64,000 nucleotides of DNA, taken from assembly GCA_014302835.1 (NCBI GenBank), contig CP060294.1, positions 4,732,774 through 4,796,773 on the forward strand, read 5' to 3'. A program made the position numbers and the translations under genes. Source of the DNA: Pedobacter sp. PAMC26386. Lineage in GTDB: Bacteria > Bacteroidota > Bacteroidia > Sphingobacteriales > Sphingobacteriaceae. The notes under the pieces were generated by a model, which made no database searches, was not told the origin of the DNA, and saw nothing but the letters and a program-made list of their open reading frames with translations. Every line of letters starts with the position of its first letter. Position 1 is the stretch's first letter. Positions 9,433 through 18,424 of this stretch are shown here, in pieces.

Positions 9433-10686
9433 ATGAATGTATCAGTATTAGCAAATTCACTTATTGGATCTGAAATCATTAAAATTGGTAATGAGGTTAA
9501 TGAGCTGAAAAGCAAAGGAGCTAAGATTGCAAACTTAACTATTGGTGACTTTGACCCTTCAATTTTTCCTATACCTGCGGGGCTGAAAGCTGAAATTGTT
9601 GATGCTTATAACCATAATCACACAAACTATCCACCTGCTGATGGTATTTTAGCTTTGCGTGAAACGATTGTAGACGTGTTAAAGGACAGATATGATCTTG
9701 ACTTTAAAGCAAACGAAATATTGGTTTCTGGTGGTTCCCGTCCTTTGATTTATGCAACTTATCTTGCATTGGTTGATCCGGGAGATAAAGTAATTTACCC
9801 TGCACCATCATGGAATAATAACCATTACTGTCACCTCTCTTCTGCCGAAGGTATCGCCGTGGAAACAACCGCGGAAAGCAATTTTATGCCTACTGCTGAG
9901 CTGCTAAAACCATACCTTAAAGGAGCTACTTTATTAGCTTTATGTTCTCCATTGAACCCTACGGGCACGATGTTCACGAAAGAGCAATTAGAAGAAATTT
10001 GTGATCTTGTGATTGCAGAAAATAAATCAAGAGCTGAGGGAGAAAAACCATTGTACATCATGTATGATCAGATTTATTCTTTACTGACTTTTGGTAAGGA
10101 ACATATCAACCCGGTTAGCTTGCGCCCTGAATTGAAAGATTACACGGTTTATATTGATGGGATCTCTAAATGTCTTGCAAGTACGGGCGTACGTGTAGGC
10201 TGGGGATTCGGACCAGAAAAAGTAATTAGTAAAATGAAAGCTTTACTGACACATATCGGTGCCTGGGCTCCTAAAGCTGAACAGGTTGCTGTTGGTAAAT
10301 ATTTTGCTGATAAGGTACAGGTTGATCAGTTCTTAGGTTCGTTTAAAGAACAGATTCAAGATAGCTTGAATGCCTTGTATGAAGGTTTCTCTGGATTGAA
10401 AGCAGATGGTTTTGCAGTAGATGCGATTGCACCTATGGGAGCGATTTATCTGACACTAAAAATCGACTATATTGGTAAAACTACTGAAGATGGTGATTTA
10501 TTAAAGGATAGTACTGATGTGAATTCTTACCTAATTAAAGAAGCTCAGGTGGCATTGGTGCCATTTTCTTGCTTTGGTACGGATGAGACTAAAGCATGGT
10601 TCCGTGCATCGGTTGGTGCTTGTTCACTGGCTGATATCAAAGCGATGATTCCACGTGTTAAAGCTGCGTTAAGCAAATTGAAATAA
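9433..10686 (+). CDS. Class I/II PLP aminotransferase (aspartate aminotransferase-like)
   Basis: A fold-type I pyridoxal-phosphate aminotransferase, 417 residues, presumably acting on an amino acid and a 2-oxo acid in the cytoplasm. The PLP lysine lies in DGISKCLASTGVRVGW, whose downstream Arg is also typical. The substrate-carboxylate Arg is in WFRASVG near the C-terminus. LNPTGTMF is the usual PLP-contacting block. It starts 25 bases after argH and ends just before a strong terminator, so it closes the operon. Supplying aspartate for ArgG would fit, but the specificity is not shown by the sequence. Confidence 0.86.
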   Translation: MNVSVLANSLIGSEIIKIGNEVNELKSKGAKIANLTIGDFDPSIFPIPAGLKAEIVDAYNHNHTNYPPADGILALRETIVDVLKDRYDLDFKANEILVSGGSRPLIYATYLALVDPGDKVIYPAPSWNNNHYCHLSSAEGIAVETTAESNFMPTAELLKPYLKGATLLALCSPLNPTGTMFTKEQLEEICDLVIAENKSRAEGEKPLYIMYDQIYSLLTFGKEHINPVSLRPELKDYTVYIDGISKCLASTGVRVGWGFGPEKVISKMKALLTHIGAWAPKAEQVAVGKYFADKVQVDQFLGSFKEQIQDSLNALYEGFSGLKADGFAVDAIAPMGAIYLTLKIDYIGKTTEDGDLLKDSTDVNSYLIKEAQVALVPFSCFGTDETKAWFRASVGACSLADIKAMIPRVKAALSKLK

Positions 10687-10706
10687 TAAAGCCTCAATTT
10701 TATAAG

Positions 10707-10754
10707 GGGTATGCTGATCTGCATTTTGTTGCGGGTTCAGCATACCCTTTTTTT
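10707..10754 (+). terminator. Rho-independent terminator of the arg operon
   Basis: An 11-bp perfect stem (GGGTATGCTGA at 10707-10717 pairing with TCAGCATACCC at 10737-10747) is followed by seven T residues. It lies 20 bases after the aminotransferase stop codon. Confidence 0.9.
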
Positions 10755-10787
10755 GTTGGCTGATTTTCGGATAACGTAAAAGTATAA

Positions 10788-10970
10788 TCATTGTTTAGCA
10801 ATTGATACGCTAGCTTTATCTAAAGAGCTGGCGGTGGTTATATTTGTTTTTGCAGCGGTCTCTGCGGTTTGGTCAGCCCGGTTAGCACTAGTAGTAAAGG
10901 TCAGGATCATCAGGACAAAAACCGGAGCTAATAAGAGGATGAATGGCGATATATTAAATAGATTCTTCAT
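10788..10970 (-). CDS. Small single-pass membrane protein, 60 aa
   Basis: Not recognised. The 60-residue product has one hydrophobic segment (about residues 5-28, starting ISPFILLLAPVF) and a polar Ala/Thr/Lys tail, so it would be a small membrane-anchored or exported peptide. A perfect inverted repeat (TTGTTTC, 8-base loop, GAAACAA) at 10972-10993 lies directly upstream of the ATG and could be an operator or a leader hairpin. The gene stands alone between two terminators on a region otherwise without genes. Coding status is uncertain because it is so short. Confidence 0.45.
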   Translation of the reverse strand: MKNLFNISPFILLLAPVFVLMILTFTTSANRADQTAETAAKTNITTASSLDKASVSIAKQ

Positions 10971-11164
10971 GTTGTTTCGTTTTGTTGAAACAAATAGAAT
11001 GATTAAAAAAATGCTGCAAAAATGTTTTATACGAAGTGCTTAATATCCTAGATGAACGGTTAAATCTAGCTATACGAAAGGATTTTAACTATTCTGGCGT
11101 TCATAGAGAAAAATGGGCAGTTCATCGGAATAAAGATTTAGTGGCATACTATTTTAACCGGGGC

Positions 11165-11200
11165 AAAAAAAAGCTGCGCCGGTTTTCCGGTACAGCTTTT
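11165..11200 (-). terminator. Terminator downstream of prfC
   Basis: Read on the minus strand, an AAGCTG-CCGG hairpin with a four-base loop (one 2-base mismatch) is followed by eight T residues (the A run at 11165-11172). It lies 17 bases after the prfC stop. The 11.0-11.16 kb stretch beyond it holds no convincing gene. Confidence 0.85.
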
Positions 11201-11216
11201 AATATTTGGATTCAAT

Positions 11217-12797
11217 TTATTTGAATTCAGAAGTTTTATGAAATTCGATATCCGGATAATCTCTTTTGGTCATATTGATCATAAAATCATTGTCTGCAAG
11301 AAACACGGGGTTTCCATCTTTATCCTGCCCGATGTGTTGTTGCTTACGCTTTACAAATTCTTCCAGTTTCTTTTTATCTGTTGAAGTTACCCAGTTTGAT
11401 CTGCTATAGCTCAACATACGGAAATGTGCTTTTGCTCCATATTCATGTTCCAGTCTGAAGGCAATTACTTCAAATTGTAATTCGCCTACAGCTCCAATAA
11501 TTTTCCTGTTTCCAGGTTGTTGAGTAAACAATTGTGCAACACCTTCCTCTGTAAGCTGCTGTATGCCTTTTTCAAGTTGTTTTGTTCGAAGCGGATCTTT
11601 GTTCTCTACTTCTTTAAATATCTCGGGAGAGAAGCTGGGAATACCCTTAAATTGCAACTGTTCCCCTTCAGTCAACGTGTCCCCGATTTTAAAGTTTCCA
11701 CTGTCATATAATCCGACAACGTCACCTGGCCAGGCTTCTTCTACTATACTTTTTTCGTTGGCCATAAAGTCCATGGGATTGGAAAACTTAAGTTTTTTAC
11801 CCTGACGTGTATGGAAGTAAAACTTATTTCTTTCGAATTTACCTGAACAGATCCTTAAGAAAGCGATACGGTCACGGTGTTTCGGATCAAGATTGGCGTG
11901 AATTTTAAATACAAATCCAGAAAAGTTTTTCTCTTCTACGAGTACCTCTCTTTGTTCAGCTTCTCTGCTTCTTGGACTTGGAGCTATATTGATAAAAGTG
12001 TCTAATAGTTCTTTAATTCCAAAGTTGTTAATTGCACTGCCAAAAAATACAGGGGCAAGTAAGCCTTCAGTATACATATTCTGATCTAGTGAACCATAAA
12101 CACCATCTACTAATTCAAGATCCCCTTTTAATTCTTCCAGTTCACGGGGCTTCAGGAAATTATTCAGATTTGGATCATTCAGATCGTTCACTTCTATAAC
12201 CGGATCGGCGATTTTCGTTTTATCCGGTTCAAAAAGGTTAAGGTGTTTATTATAGATGCTGTATACACCTTTGAACGTATGTCCTTGTCCGATTGGCCAT
12301 GATAAAGGGCATAAACTGATATTCAGTTTGTTTTCAATTTCATCCAGCAGATCAAAGGCATCTTTACCTTCCCGGTCCATCTTGTTGATAAAGATGATCA
12401 CAGGAGTGTTACGCATCCGGCATACTGCCATCAGTTTTTCTGTTTGTTCCTCTACACCTTTTACACAGTCTACAACCAGGATTACGCTATCTACCGCAGA
12501 TAAAGTTCTGTAGGTGTCTTCTGCGAAATCTTTGTGACCTGGTGTATCCAGAATATTGATACGTTTATCTTTGTATTCAAAACCCATTACTGAGGTCGCA
12601 ACGGATATTCCACGCTGTTTCTCAATCTCCATAAAGTCTGAAGTACTGCTTTGATTGGCTTTGTTACGTTTTACAGCTCCAGCGGTATTAATCGCTCCTC
12701 CAAACAGCAGAAACTTTTCAGTTAAGGTTGTTTTTCCGGCATCCGGGTGACTGATAATGGCGAATGTTTTTCGTTTTTCTATTTCGGGGTGAATCAT
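11217..12797 (-). CDS. prfC: Peptide chain release factor 3
   Basis: A translational GTPase that recycles RF1/RF2 from the ribosome after termination. The G1 motif is HPDAGKTTL, the switch region contains RGISVATSVM, and the G3 motif is DTPGHKDFAEDTYRTL. NKMDREG is G4. At 526 residues it has the RF3 length, and the DFAEDTYRTL block separates it from EF-G and TypA. It is transcribed alone, away from the arg operon, and ends before a strong terminator. Confidence 0.96.
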   Translation of the reverse strand: MIHPEIEKRKTFAIISHPDAGKTTLTEKFLLFGGAINTAGAVKRNKANQSSTSDFMEIEKQRGISVATSVMGFEYKDKRINILDTPGHKDFAEDTYRTLSAVDSVILVVDCVKGVEEQTEKLMAVCRMRNTPVIIFINKMDREGKDAFDLLDEIENKLNISLCPLSWPIGQGHTFKGVYSIYNKHLNLFEPDKTKIADPVIEVNDLNDPNLNNFLKPRELEELKGDLELVDGVYGSLDQNMYTEGLLAPVFFGSAINNFGIKELLDTFINIAPSPRSREAEQREVLVEEKNFSGFVFKIHANLDPKHRDRIAFLRICSGKFERNKFYFHTRQGKKLKFSNPMDFMANEKSIVEEAWPGDVVGLYDSGNFKIGDTLTEGEQLQFKGIPSFSPEIFKEVENKDPLRTKQLEKGIQQLTEEGVAQLFTQQPGNRKIIGAVGELQFEVIAFRLEHEYGAKAHFRMLSYSRSNWVTSTDKKKLEEFVKRKQQHIGQDKDGNPVFLADNDFMINMTKRDYPDIEFHKTSEFK

Positions 12798-12853
12798 AAA
12801 GGGTTAAGCATATTGCTTGATGAGGCTGCAAAGATAAATATAATATATAAAAT

Positions 12854-12876
12854 AAAAACCGGCCACTATAGCCGGT
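12854..12876 (-). terminator. Terminator of the YXWGXW-protein gene
   Basis: On the minus strand a six-base-pair stem (ACCGGC/GCCGGT, seven-base loop) is followed by five T residues. It lies just after the stop codon of the repeat-rich gene at 12890. Confidence 0.7.
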
Positions 12877-12889
12877 TCTTTTATAAATG

Positions 12890-14335
12890 TTAATTTCTTC
12901 CAGATCTCGAAGATTCGCTTCTTTGAGGAGCGTCACCTCCAGAGCTTCGAGAAGGTGCCGATTCTTGCTGACGCTGTTGTTGCTGTTGGGCATCACGCTG
13001 TTGACGTTGCTGCTGATCTTGCTGCTGACGCTGTTGTTGCTGTTGGGCATCACGCTGTTGACGTTGCTGCTGATCTTGCTGCTGGCGCTGTTGTTGCTGT
13101 TGGGCATCACGCTGTTGACGTTGCTGCTGATCTTGCTGCTGGCGCTGTTGTTGCTGTTGGGCATCACGCTGTTGACGTTGCTGCTGATCTTGCTGCTGGC
13201 GCTGTTGTTGCTGTTGGGCATCACGCTGTTGACGTTGCTGCTGATCTTGTTGCTGGCGTTGTTGTTGCTGTTGGGCATCACGCTGTTGAACATCACGCTG
13301 TTGACGCTGCTGCTGATCTTGCTGCTGGCGTTGTTGTAGCTGTTGAACATCACGCTGTTGACGCTGCTGCTGATCTTGTTGCTGACGTTGTTGTTGTTGT
13401 TGAACATCACGTTGTTGACGCTGATCAGAAGTCCTTGATGTATTTATATCTCCTCTTGTGGCGCGATCAATCGTACCAGTTCTTGATGAATTGACATCAT
13501 TCCTTCCTGCACGGTCAACAATATTTCCAGTTCTTCCGGAGTTCATCTCATTTCTAGCGGAACGATCGGTATTTCCAGCTCTTGAACCGGAAGTATTACC
13601 AGATCTGGGATTATAAATACTAATATTATTATTTGATATGCTTGTTCTTCCTGGTCTTTCTGAACGGGAAACGTTATAAACCCTTACATCTCTGTTGGTT
13701 GCTCTTCTAACATCTTCAGCTCTTGGCCCGGTGTAATAAGTATTTCTGTCACCACGGCCATAAGTATTGTTAATAATAGTCGTACGGTTTATAATAGTTA
13801 TGTTTCGACTTGAGTAACGAGGATAGTTACTGCTGTAAATACTGCGTTGAGGAATGAAATTCCACCAGTTACTAGGCGTATTATATCCACCACCACCAAT
13901 ATTAATGCTAATATTGATACCAGGGCCTAATGGCGCCCATCCGTAATATCCGCCACCGCTTCTCCAGCTAACCCATGCCGGACCCCATACTGTATCTGGA
14001 ATCCAAACCCATTGATTAAACCTGTTATTTACCCAACGCCCGTAGTGAAATGGGGCCCATCCCCAGTCGTAGTCTGATACCCAAGTGTTCCCGTATTCAG
14101 TCATCGCCCAGCGACCATCTGTATAATATGGCCTGAAATCCTGCTGATCTACATCAGGGCGCCATACATTTCCATATTGAGGATCCTGTATCCAGGTTCC
14201 ATAAGGTGACAATTCATCGTAAAATGATTGCAGGGAGATATCATCATAACCCTGCGCCACCGCTTTTTGTGTGATGCCGCCGAACAGGAGCATGAGCCCG
14301 AGTATGACGGCTGGCAATTTGATCATGTTTTTCAT
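12890..14335 (-). CDS. Secreted YXWGXW-repeat protein with Gln-rich tandem-repeat tail
   Basis: An exported protein of 481 residues with a signal peptide (cleavage near AVAQG, residue 28). Residues about 35-135 carry repeated aromatic blocks such as SPYGTWI, YDWGWAPFHYGRW and GYYGWAPLG, typical of the Bacteroidota YXWGXW/DUF6600 group of envelope proteins of unknown function. A basic Ser/Arg/Asn region (170-300) follows, then a very long tail made of 19-residue units rich in Gln, Arg and Asp. The tail is hydrophilic and probably extended or coiled. The same DNA repeats keep several other frames open, but only this frame has a signal peptide and a known domain. The role of the protein is unknown. 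Confidence 0.85.
   Translation of the reverse strand: MKNMIKLPAVILGLMLLFGGITQKAVAQGYDDISLQSFYDELSPYGTWIQDPQYGNVWRPDVDQQDFRPYYTDGRWAMTEYGNTWVSDYDWGWAPFHYGRWVNNRFNQWVWIPDTVWGPAWVSWRSGGGYYGWAPLGPGINISINIGGGGYNTPSNWWNFIPQRSIYSSNYPRYSSRNITIINRTTIINNTYGRGDRNTYYTGPRAEDVRRATNRDVRVYNVSRSERPGRTSISNNNISIYNPRSGNTSGSRAGNTDRSARNEMNSGRTGNIVDRAGRNDVNSSRTGTIDRATRGDINTSRTSDQRQQRDVQQQQQRQQQDQQQRQQRDVQQLQQRQQQDQQQRQQRDVQQRDAQQQQQRQQQDQQQRQQRDAQQQQQRQQQDQQQRQQRDAQQQQQRQQQDQQQRQQRDAQQQQQRQQQDQQQRQQRDAQQQQQRQQQDQQQRQQRDAQQQQQRQQESAPSRSSGGDAPQRSESSRSGRN
12955..13420. repeat. Tandem array of 57-bp coding repeats
   Basis: Copies of a 57-bp unit, marked by GGGCATCACG recurring at 12988, 13045, 13102, 13159, 13216 and 13273 with exact 57-base spacing. 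Two or three diverged copies (GAACATCACG form) follow towards 13420, with a short irregular insert near 13288. Each unit encodes 19 residues rich in Gln. Because 57 is a multiple of three, gain or loss of units would change tail length without shifting the frame. Confidence 0.95.
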
Positions 14336-14695
14336 TTTGTGTGTGTATTTATAATATAACCTAACTTATATCTATGAGTAAAAAAATGTACAATGGTTTA
14401 ACGTTTTATTTACTAACGAAGAGTAAAACACATTGGCAATCTAAGAATTGCATAGGGTAGGATACGGGATTTCTAGTATTTAAATGGTTAAACTTAATAT
14501 TTAGATTCTTATTTTCTCTTTCCAAATATTTATTCTTTTCCTTTGTAACTCCAAACTAATGCAATCTGCACAAGTAAATGCTAATTTTTAAATAACTTAA
14601 TAAGTAAATAATAGCGTTTATAACTGTTAAACCGGTATAGACGGAATTCGTGTTAGTACTACATAAATTATACCAAAAAAATAAATATAATCTAA
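14336..14695. other. AT-rich intergenic region between divergent genes
   Basis: About 360 bases separate the minus-strand YXWGXW gene from the plus-strand methyltransferase. It is strongly AT-rich and must hold both promoters. No gene, RNA or clear hairpin was seen in it. Confidence 0.6.
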
Positions 14696-15403
14696 ATGAA
14701 AAAAGGTGTATTATTCCTGATTCCTGTTCCATTGGCAGAAAATGCCTCTGTGAAATCATTCACTCCATATCTGATCGATACTATCAATTCTATTGATACT
14801 TATATAGTTGAGAATGAAAAAACTGCAAGGAAGTCTTTAAAAGAGGCAGGCTTAAAAATTCCACAGAGCGATTTAACCATTCACGATTATGGTAAACATA
14901 AGCGGAATGACTCTATGGTCCCTTATTTTAAAGAATTGATGACAGGCAAAGATGTGGGCCTGATGAGTGAAGCGGGTTGTCCTGGTGTTGCTGATCCCGG
15001 TGCAGAGATTGTTTCTGAAGCACATAAACGCGGAATTAAAGTAGTGCCACTAGTAGGTCCTAACTCACTTTTACTGGCCCTGATGTCATCTGGATTTAAT
15101 GGCCAGAGTTTTACTTTCCATGGTTATCTGCCTATTGATAAAGTAGAAAGAGTTAAAAAGATTAAAGAACTGGAACAACTGGCAGAGAAAAATAAACAGA
15201 CTCAAATGTTTATTGAAACTCCTTTTAGAAACAATCACTTATATGAGGATATTATCAAAAATGTAGCAGCAAGCACTTTACTTTGTGTAGCCAGTAATAT
15301 CACAGGAGACGATGAGTTTATCAGAACGCAGACTGTAGGTCAATGGCGTCAGGAAAAGATAGATCTTCATAAAAAACCAACTATCTTTCTAATTTACCGT
15401 TAA
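14696..15403 (+). CDS. SAM-dependent methyltransferase of the tetrapyrrole-methylase fold, RsmI-like
   Basis: A 235-residue protein of the fold shared by tetrapyrrole methylases and RsmI, the enzyme that methylates the ribose of C1402 in 16S rRNA. The motif MSEAGCPGVADPGAEIV (residues about 90-106) and LVGPNSLLLALMSSG (about 116-130) are the RsmI-type cofactor blocks. The N-terminus (LIPVPLAENA) matches the variant form common in Bacteroidota, which is shorter than E. coli RsmI. rRNA is the likely substrate but it is not proven. The gene stands alone and converges on nadD. Confidence 0.82.
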   Translation: MKKGVLFLIPVPLAENASVKSFTPYLIDTINSIDTYIVENEKTARKSLKEAGLKIPQSDLTIHDYGKHKRNDSMVPYFKELMTGKDVGLMSEAGCPGVADPGAEIVSEAHKRGIKVVPLVGPNSLLLALMSSGFNGQSFTFHGYLPIDKVERVKKIKELEQLAEKNKQTQMFIETPFRNNHLYEDIIKNVAASTLLCVASNITGDDEFIRTQTVGQWRQEKIDLHKKPTIFLIYR

Positions 15404-15979
15404 TTAGCGGTACATGTTTTTATTGTCCATAAACGCGATTACATTCTCAGGAACAAGGAACTGTATGTTTTTATTGTCTTTTAATGCTTGTCTGATAAAA
15501 GTCGATGAAATTTCCATCTGAGGTGTTTCTGTCAATGTAATCGAAGGATGATTTGCCCATTCAGTAACGTCAGATCCCGGTCTGGGATAGACATAAATGT
15601 GATAATCCTTTAGCAGGACTTCATAATTCTTCCATTTTTTTAAAGAAGCCAGGTTATCGGCCCCCATAATCAGTATAAATTCTTTAGCAGGATGCTTTTC
15701 GCGTAGATAGGCGAGTGTATCGATAGTATAAGAAGGCTGGGGGAGGTTAAACTCAATATCACTGACCTTGATGTTTTCTGCCGGTTCAATTGCCAGGCGG
15801 GCCATCTCTAATCTGTCATACATATTACCAAGCCCCTTTTTATTTTTCAGTGGGTTCTGCGGGGAGACTACCAGCCACACTTCATTCAGGTCAGTGAAAT
15901 TCGCCATATAACTGGCTATAATCAGATGACCTGTATGAACTGGGTTGAAAGAACCAAAAAATAAACCTGTTTTCGCCAT
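15404..15979 (-). CDS. nadD: Nicotinate-nucleotide adenylyltransferase
   Basis: Adds AMP to nicotinate mononucleotide in NAD synthesis. The nucleotidyltransferase motif GSFNPVHTGHL is at residues 9-19, and the C-terminal ISSTFIRQAL block corresponds to the ISxTxxR signature. At 191 residues it has the normal NadD length. It lies 17 bases downstream of gmk and is probably the last gene of a yicC-gmk-nadD operon. Its stop codon abuts the end of the convergent methyltransferase gene. Confidence 0.95.
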   Translation of the reverse strand: MAKTGLFFGSFNPVHTGHLIIASYMANFTDLNEVWLVVSPQNPLKNKKGLGNMYDRLEMARLAIEPAENIKVSDIEFNLPQPSYTIDTLAYLREKHPAKEFILIMGADNLASLKKWKNYEVLLKDYHIYVYPRPGSDVTEWANHPSITLTETPQMEISSTFIRQALKDNKNIQFLVPENVIAFMDNKNMYR

Positions 15980-15996
15980 TCTTTCTATAAGCTTCT

Positions 15997-16566
15997 TTAT
16001 TTATTGATAAAATCAGCGACTAATTTCTCTGCTTCGGCGCAGGCAGTTTCTAAGTCAAAGTTATTTAAGATAACATCAAACTTATCAGCGTATTTCAGCT
16101 CTTTCTCTGCTTTGATAAATCTTTCCTGAAGTTTAGCTTCGCTGTCAGTACCGCGGCCACTTAAACGCTCTTTTAAGACTTCTAGTGACGGTGGCTGAAC
16201 AAAGATAGCCAGGGCATCCTCTTCATATTTACGTTTCAGACGTAAACCGCCTTCTACGTCGATGTCAAAAATTACGTGTTTGCCTTCATTCCAGATTCTT
16301 TCGATCTCCGAACGTAAAGTGCCATAAAACGTTCCGTTGTATACCTCTTCAAATTCTACGAATTCCTGGTGTGCTACCTTATGTAAAAATGCTTCTTTGG
16401 AGATGAAATAATAATCATTCTCATGTTTTTCATCCCCACGTAATTCTCTTGTTGTTGCAGATATAGAAAAGCTTAGCGTTGGAAACTTTTCCAATAAATG
16501 TTTAACAATTGTTGTTTTTCCTGCGCCCGACGGAGCGGAAAATATAATGAGTTTGCCTTGTATCAT
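15997..16566 (-). CDS. gmk: Guanylate kinase
   Basis: Phosphorylates GMP to GDP with ATP. The P-loop SAPSGAGKTT is at residues 9-18, followed by the GMP-binding TTRELRGDEKHENDYYF region. The 189-residue length is typical. It is transcribed with yicC upstream (86-base gap) and nadD downstream (17-base gap), an order common in Bacteroidota. Confidence 0.97.
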   Translation of the reverse strand: MIQGKLIIFSAPSGAGKTTIVKHLLEKFPTLSFSISATTRELRGDEKHENDYYFISKEAFLHKVAHQEFVEFEEVYNGTFYGTLRSEIERIWNEGKHVIFDIDVEGGLRLKRKYEEDALAIFVQPPSLEVLKERLSGRGTDSEAKLQERFIKAEKELKYADKFDVILNNFDLETACAEAEKLVADFINK

Positions 16567-16652
16567 TGGTGTGTAAATCTATCCTGTGTTCAGCATTGTT
16601 TTGCCCGGTAATCTACCTGCTGCTTATTGCTGAGTATATTTTTGCTGACGTA

Positions 16653-17528
16653 TTAAATAACGTTTAACAACTGTTCTTTAATTTTTTCTAATTCTTCTTT
16701 CATACCTACAACTAATTGCTGTATCTGTGCATCATTTGCTTTTGCACCCATGGTATTGATTTCTCTTCCTATTTCCTGAGAAATAAAACCAAGTTTTTTA
16801 CCATTCGCATCTTTACTTTTCAGTGTCTCAGTAAAATAGTCACAGTGGCTTTTCAGGCGGATTTTCTCCTCCGTGATGTCTAGTTTATCGATGTAGTAAA
16901 TCAATTCCTGCTCTAAACGGTTTTGATCCACGTTAACTTTTCCGGATACTTCTTCCAGTAATTGGTTCAGTTTTGCTCTGATATGAGGGATTCTCAATGG
17001 AGCTAAAACTTCAATTTGTGCGAAAAAGCCAAGAATGTTTGTAATTCTAAGTTCAAGATCCTGTTTCAATACAGCACCTTCAGTTTCTCTGAATTGATTG
17101 AAACTAGCTAGAGCGGCATTAAATGTTTGTTGTAAAATATCCCATTCACCTTCATTTACTACCTCTTCAGTATAGCTGATTACGTCTGGGAAATTTAATA
17201 CTGCTTGAAGCAGGTTACCCGAGTTTGCACCTAAATCAATGTTTATCGCTTCTAATTGTTTGTAGTATTTGCTTAGTAAAGCCGCATTGATGGTTGCGCC
17301 TTTCAGGTTTTCTTCACTACGCTCAATGTTAATAGAAACATTCACTTTTCCCCGTTCAATATCCTTGCTGCAGATATTACGCAGTAAAAGTTCTTTATCT
17401 GCATATGCTCTCGGCAGTTTTAGATTAAGTTCTAAAAACTTACTGTTAAGGGATTTTATCTCTACGGAAAACTTTGTATTTTCCTGATCTGTAGAGGCCA
17501 GGCCATAACCTGTCATTGATTTTATCAT
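16653..17528 (-). CDS. yicC: YicC/YloC-family endoribonuclease
   Basis: A member of the YicC/YloC family, reported to be endoribonucleases acting in RNA turnover. The diagnostic N-terminus MIKSMTGYG and the C-terminal block GREINTMGAKAND are both present, with 291 residues from the ATG at 17528. A frame-compatible start two codons upstream adds only Met-His and is less likely, since family members begin with MIxSMTG. It precedes gmk. Confidence 0.93.
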   Translation of the reverse strand: MIKSMTGYGLASTDQENTKFSVEIKSLNSKFLELNLKLPRAYADKELLLRNICSKDIERGKVNVSINIERSEENLKGATINAALLSKYYKQLEAINIDLGANSGNLLQAVLNFPDVISYTEEVVNEGEWDILQQTFNAALASFNQFRETEGAVLKQDLELRITNILGFFAQIEVLAPLRIPHIRAKLNQLLEEVSGKVNVDQNRLEQELIYYIDKLDITEEKIRLKSHCDYFTETLKSKDANGKKLGFISQEIGREINTMGAKANDAQIQQLVVGMKEELEKIKEQLLNVI

Positions 17529-17655
17529 GTGCAAAGATATAATTTATTGTTAAAATGATTAAGATGTAAAATTTTTAATGTGCTGAATAGCCTTTATAAA
17601 GTCATTTGGCAATTTTTGATATGGTCGATTGACAAACAATAGTTAAATTTACTTC

Positions 17656-18390
17656 ATGCATTACAGACGAATAACCCTAATAATCTTAAAAAGCGTATTT
17701 GTTTTTGCGCTTTTACTTGCTCCCGCATCTGCTGTTTTCGCACAGCAGGACTTTCAGTTAAATGGCGTGGTGATGACAAAGGGCTCGATAAGCCGTGTTG
17801 CAATGGCGCAGATTACAAACCTACGTACAAAGTTTACGGTGAGCAGTGATGATCTGGGACTTTTTCAGGTAAAGGCTAATTTAGGGGATACACTTGTCAT
17901 CTATAAACAGAATTATTCAGACCGGGAAATGATAATTTTATCGAAGAAAGATTTGATAGTTTATTTGGATAATGGTACAGGGACGACCTTGCAGGAGGTA
18001 AATATCAGGGGGAAGTCTAAAAAGGCTGAGCTTGATGAACTAAAACAGGATTATAGAGATAAAGGATCTTTTTACGCTGGTAAACCTCCTTTGCTTTCTT
18101 ATATTTTTGCACCAATCACCGCCTTGTATGAATTATTTGGACGTACTCCTAAGAATGCAAAGCGATTTGGGAACTACTATAACAGGGAGTTACAGCAAAC
18201 TCAAATTGACGGATATTTCAATGAGTCTTTAATTCAGAAAAACACAGATCTTAGCGGGAAGCAGCTGGAAGATTTTATGTTGAATTACCGTCCTGATTAT
18301 CAGAAGGCAAAAAACTGGACAGAATATGACGCTGTAAAGTATATCAGGGATACTTATAAAAAGTATACAGATACCTTAAAGAAGAAGTAG
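17656..18390 (+). CDS. Secreted protein with carboxypeptidase-like regulatory domain
   Basis: An exported 244-residue protein. The signal peptide covers about residues 1-29, ending AVFAQQ. Residues about 33-110 resemble the beta-sandwich carboxypeptidase-like regulatory domain common in Bacteroidota envelope proteins (LNGVVMTKGSISRVAMAQI, then a GDTLVI turn). The charged C-terminal half has no recognised domain. It is monocistronic, converges on rnc and has no clear function. Confidence 0.72.
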   Translation: MHYRRITLIILKSVFVFALLLAPASAVFAQQDFQLNGVVMTKGSISRVAMAQITNLRTKFTVSSDDLGLFQVKANLGDTLVIYKQNYSDREMIILSKKDLIVYLDNGTGTTLQEVNIRGKSKKAELDELKQDYRDKGSFYAGKPPLLSYIFAPITALYELFGRTPKNAKRFGNYYNRELQQTQIDGYFNESLIQKNTDLSGKQLEDFMLNYRPDYQKAKNWTEYDAVKYIRDTYKKYTDTLKKK

Positions 18391-18424
18391 ATTTCTACGA
18401 AATAGTCTGAATTAGTAGTGTGAT

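Noticed and set aside
11036..11224. 62-codon plus-strand frame
   Set aside because: It runs through the prfC terminator and has no recognisable features.
12718..13410. Long minus-strand frame of Asn/Ser/Val repeats
   Set aside because: It is an out-of-frame reading of the 57-bp repeats and runs into prfC; it lacks a signal peptide or a known domain.
12955..13420. 57-bp repeat array as a CRISPR
   Set aside because: The units are contiguous coding repeats with no unique spacers and no cas genes nearby.
12887..13494. Two plus-strand frames rich in Leu or Ala/Val across the repeat
   Set aside because: Both come from the antisense of the same repeat units and have no start context or family likeness.
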